Positions 5,436 to 6,328 of a DNA stretch of 6,328 bases are shown here, piece by piece. The first letter of the stretch is position 1, and the number at the start of each line of letters is the position of its first letter. The position numbers and the translations under genes are program-made. Origin of the DNA: Bacillota bacterium (GTDB lineage Bacteria > Bacillota > Clostridia > Peptostreptococcales > Anaerovoracaceae); NCBI GenBank assembly GCA_029219125.1, contig JAQXSU010000267.1:1-6328 (forward strand), read 5' to 3'. A model generated the notes under the pieces. That model had not been told where the DNA came from and did no database searches. It was given only the letters and a program-made list of their open reading frames with translations.

Positions 5436-5959
5436 TTTCTTTCCTCCCCTCCGCTGCGAATACAGATCTCTGTACAGATCTGCGTTCCGTCGGATAGTTT
5501 CGTTTTTACGGAAACGAGATCTCCGTCCTGTGCAATCTGCATCTGATCTGCCTCCAGAATTTCCGTACCGGCACACGGATCCGGCGTGCTGGCCGATTCT
5601 GCGAAATATTCGCGCATCCAGCCGCCGCTGCAGTAAATCCATGTGGAATAGCTTACCCCTTCTATGGATTCTGTCAGTACCAGTGCATCTCCTCCATCCA
5701 GTGTTTCAGCAGTGATACATCCGGCTTCATCCATCTGCTGCACTTTCCATTCCAGATACTGTCCGCAGGTTCTCCTCTCCCAGGCCTGGTCACCGCGCTG
5801 CGAGATGTTCTGACAGAATGCTGCGGAATACAGAAGCATGGATACTGCACAGAAGGCAAAAATAAGAAAAGCCATCATGACGCCCGCAGATGCCATATAA
5901 CTCTCCCCCTGGTTGTTTCTTTTGTTGCGTTCCATTCCCTTCACCGTCTTCCTGTTCAT
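5432..5959 (-). CDS. DUF4860-like single-pass membrane protein
   Basis: A 175-residue protein with a basic lead (about 1-21, containing RNKRNNQGES), one membrane helix (about 24-47) and an outer domain. That domain has a TADE-like segment then DGGDALVLTESIEG (88-101), YSTWIYCSGGWMREYF (104-119) and a C-terminal beta-rich stretch. This pattern matches my memory of DUF4860 proteins of Lachnospiraceae pilus loci, whose function is unknown. Six cysteines lie outside the membrane helix (65, 81, 110, 129, 162, 166). ATG 5959 overlaps the previous stop as ATGA and is taken as the start, though its binding site is weak. ATG 5935 is possible; ATG 5896 has GGAG 6 nt upstream but would remove the basic lead expected before the helix. 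Confidence 0.75.
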   Translation of the reverse strand: MNRKTVKGMERNKRNNQGESYMASAGVMMAFLIFAFCAVSMLLYSAAFCQNISQRGDQAWERRTCGQYLEWKVQQMDEAGCITAETLDGGDALVLTESIEGVSYSTWIYCSGGWMREYFAESASTPDPCAGTEILEADQMQIAQDGDLVSVKTKLSDGTQICTEICIRSGGEERK

Positions 5960-6267
5960 GCTTCTTTTTCCAGTACTGTAATATCCGGCATAAGGTTCGC
6001 TCCAAACACGTCGTAATATACCTGATACATTTCTTCATCAAAGTGCAGGCCATACCGTTTTTTCATATATTCCAGGTCCGGGGGATAGATCCCCTCTGTA
6101 GCATAACAGGTCAGTGCGGTCTTCCGTACCGTTTCTTCCAGCTGAATCCGTGCCAGGCCGCTTTGTCCCCGTTCAATACCGGACAGAACCGTGACCGAAA
6201 TCAGAAGCACCGCCAGCAGCATCAGCGGCATGAAAAAACGCACAGCATTCTTCTTTCTTTTTCTCAT
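5956..6267 (-). CDS. Small single-pass membrane protein of the pilus operon
   Basis: A 103-residue protein with a very basic N-terminus (MRKRKKNAVR), a membrane helix at about 11-30 and a small outer domain. The segment ALTCYATEGIYPPDLEYMKK (51-70) followed by FGANLMPDITVLEK (88-101) is of a type I have seen in short hypothetical proteins of clostridial pilus-type loci; the family has no assigned function. ATG 6267 is chosen because GAAGGAGG ends 5 nt upstream; the same frame can begin at a TTG at 6321, but that would overlap the preceding gene. Its stop overlaps the next start as ATGA, so it is co-translated with the DUF4860-like gene. Context suggests a minor pilin-like or anchoring component. 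Confidence 0.72.
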   Translation of the reverse strand: MRKRKKNAVRFFMPLMLLAVLLISVTVLSGIERGQSGLARIQLEETVRKTALTCYATEGIYPPDLEYMKKRYGLHFDEEMYQVYYDVFGANLMPDITVLEKEA

Positions 6268-6292
6268 GGATGCCTCCTTCCGTCTCCCGGCC

Positions 6293-6328
6293 TCATGCAA
6301 GCACCGGCAGGAGCTGAACAAGAGGCAG
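6293..6328 (-). CDS. C-terminal end of an upstream gene (partial)
   Basis: The last 11 codons read LPLVQLLPVLA and end in TGA, 25 nt before the ATG of the 103-residue protein, the spacing expected of an operon. The tail is hydrophobic, consistent with a membrane protein such as a GspF/PilC-like platform protein or a prepilin peptidase, but this is too little sequence to identify it. Confidence 0.4.
   Translation of the reverse strand: MPLVQLLPVLA

Noticed and set aside
5436..5642. N-terminal extension of the 126-residue pseudopilin-like protein to position 5642.
   Set aside because: The extension is Arg-rich shadow sequence inside the DUF4860-like gene. The start at 5435 has a strong ribosome site and sits in an ATGA overlap.

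Overview
The window looks like chromosomal DNA from a low-to-mid-GC Gram-positive anaerobe, most likely Clostridia and probably Lachnospiraceae. This is inferred from strong AGGAGG-type ribosome binding sites, the DegV and DAK2 (FakB/FakA-like) protein types, a clostridial-style GH3 enzyme, and a PilT gene preceded by small membrane proteins of a kind I associate with Lachnospiraceae. Nearly all of the window is coding. I see no rRNA, tRNA, CRISPR array, insertion sequence or integrase.

Left part (1-2370, minus strand): a three-gene operon read right to left. It encodes a DegV/FakB-type fatty-acid-binding protein, then a small integral-membrane ICMT/PEMT-like methyltransferase joined to it by an ATGA overlap, then a GH3-family acyl-adenylating enzyme that starts at GTG and runs off the left edge.

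Middle (2371-2622): an AT-rich intergenic region between divergent genes. It holds a good promoter for each direction and a near-perfect palindrome covering the plus-strand -10 box. On the plus strand follows a 300-residue FakA-like DAK2 protein (2623-3525). It ends where the FakB-binding C-terminal domain of full-length FakA would begin.

Right part (3540-6328, minus strand): the end of a type IV pilus-related operon read right to left. In order it has the last codons of an unknown upstream gene, a 103-residue single-pass protein, a DUF4860-like single-pass protein, a short pseudopilin-like protein, another single-pass pseudopilin-like protein, and the retraction ATPase PilT. The four small genes are chained by 4-nt ATGA overlaps. 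pilT ends 14 nt from the convergent FakA-like gene.

How the genes may work together: the left and middle blocks suggest lipid or acyl-chain handling (fatty-acid carrier, acyl-phosphorylating kinase fragment, acyl-adenylating conjugase, membrane methyltransferase), with carrier and kinase genes sharing a divergent control region. The right block suggests assembly and retraction of a surface fibre. No functional link between the two halves is visible.
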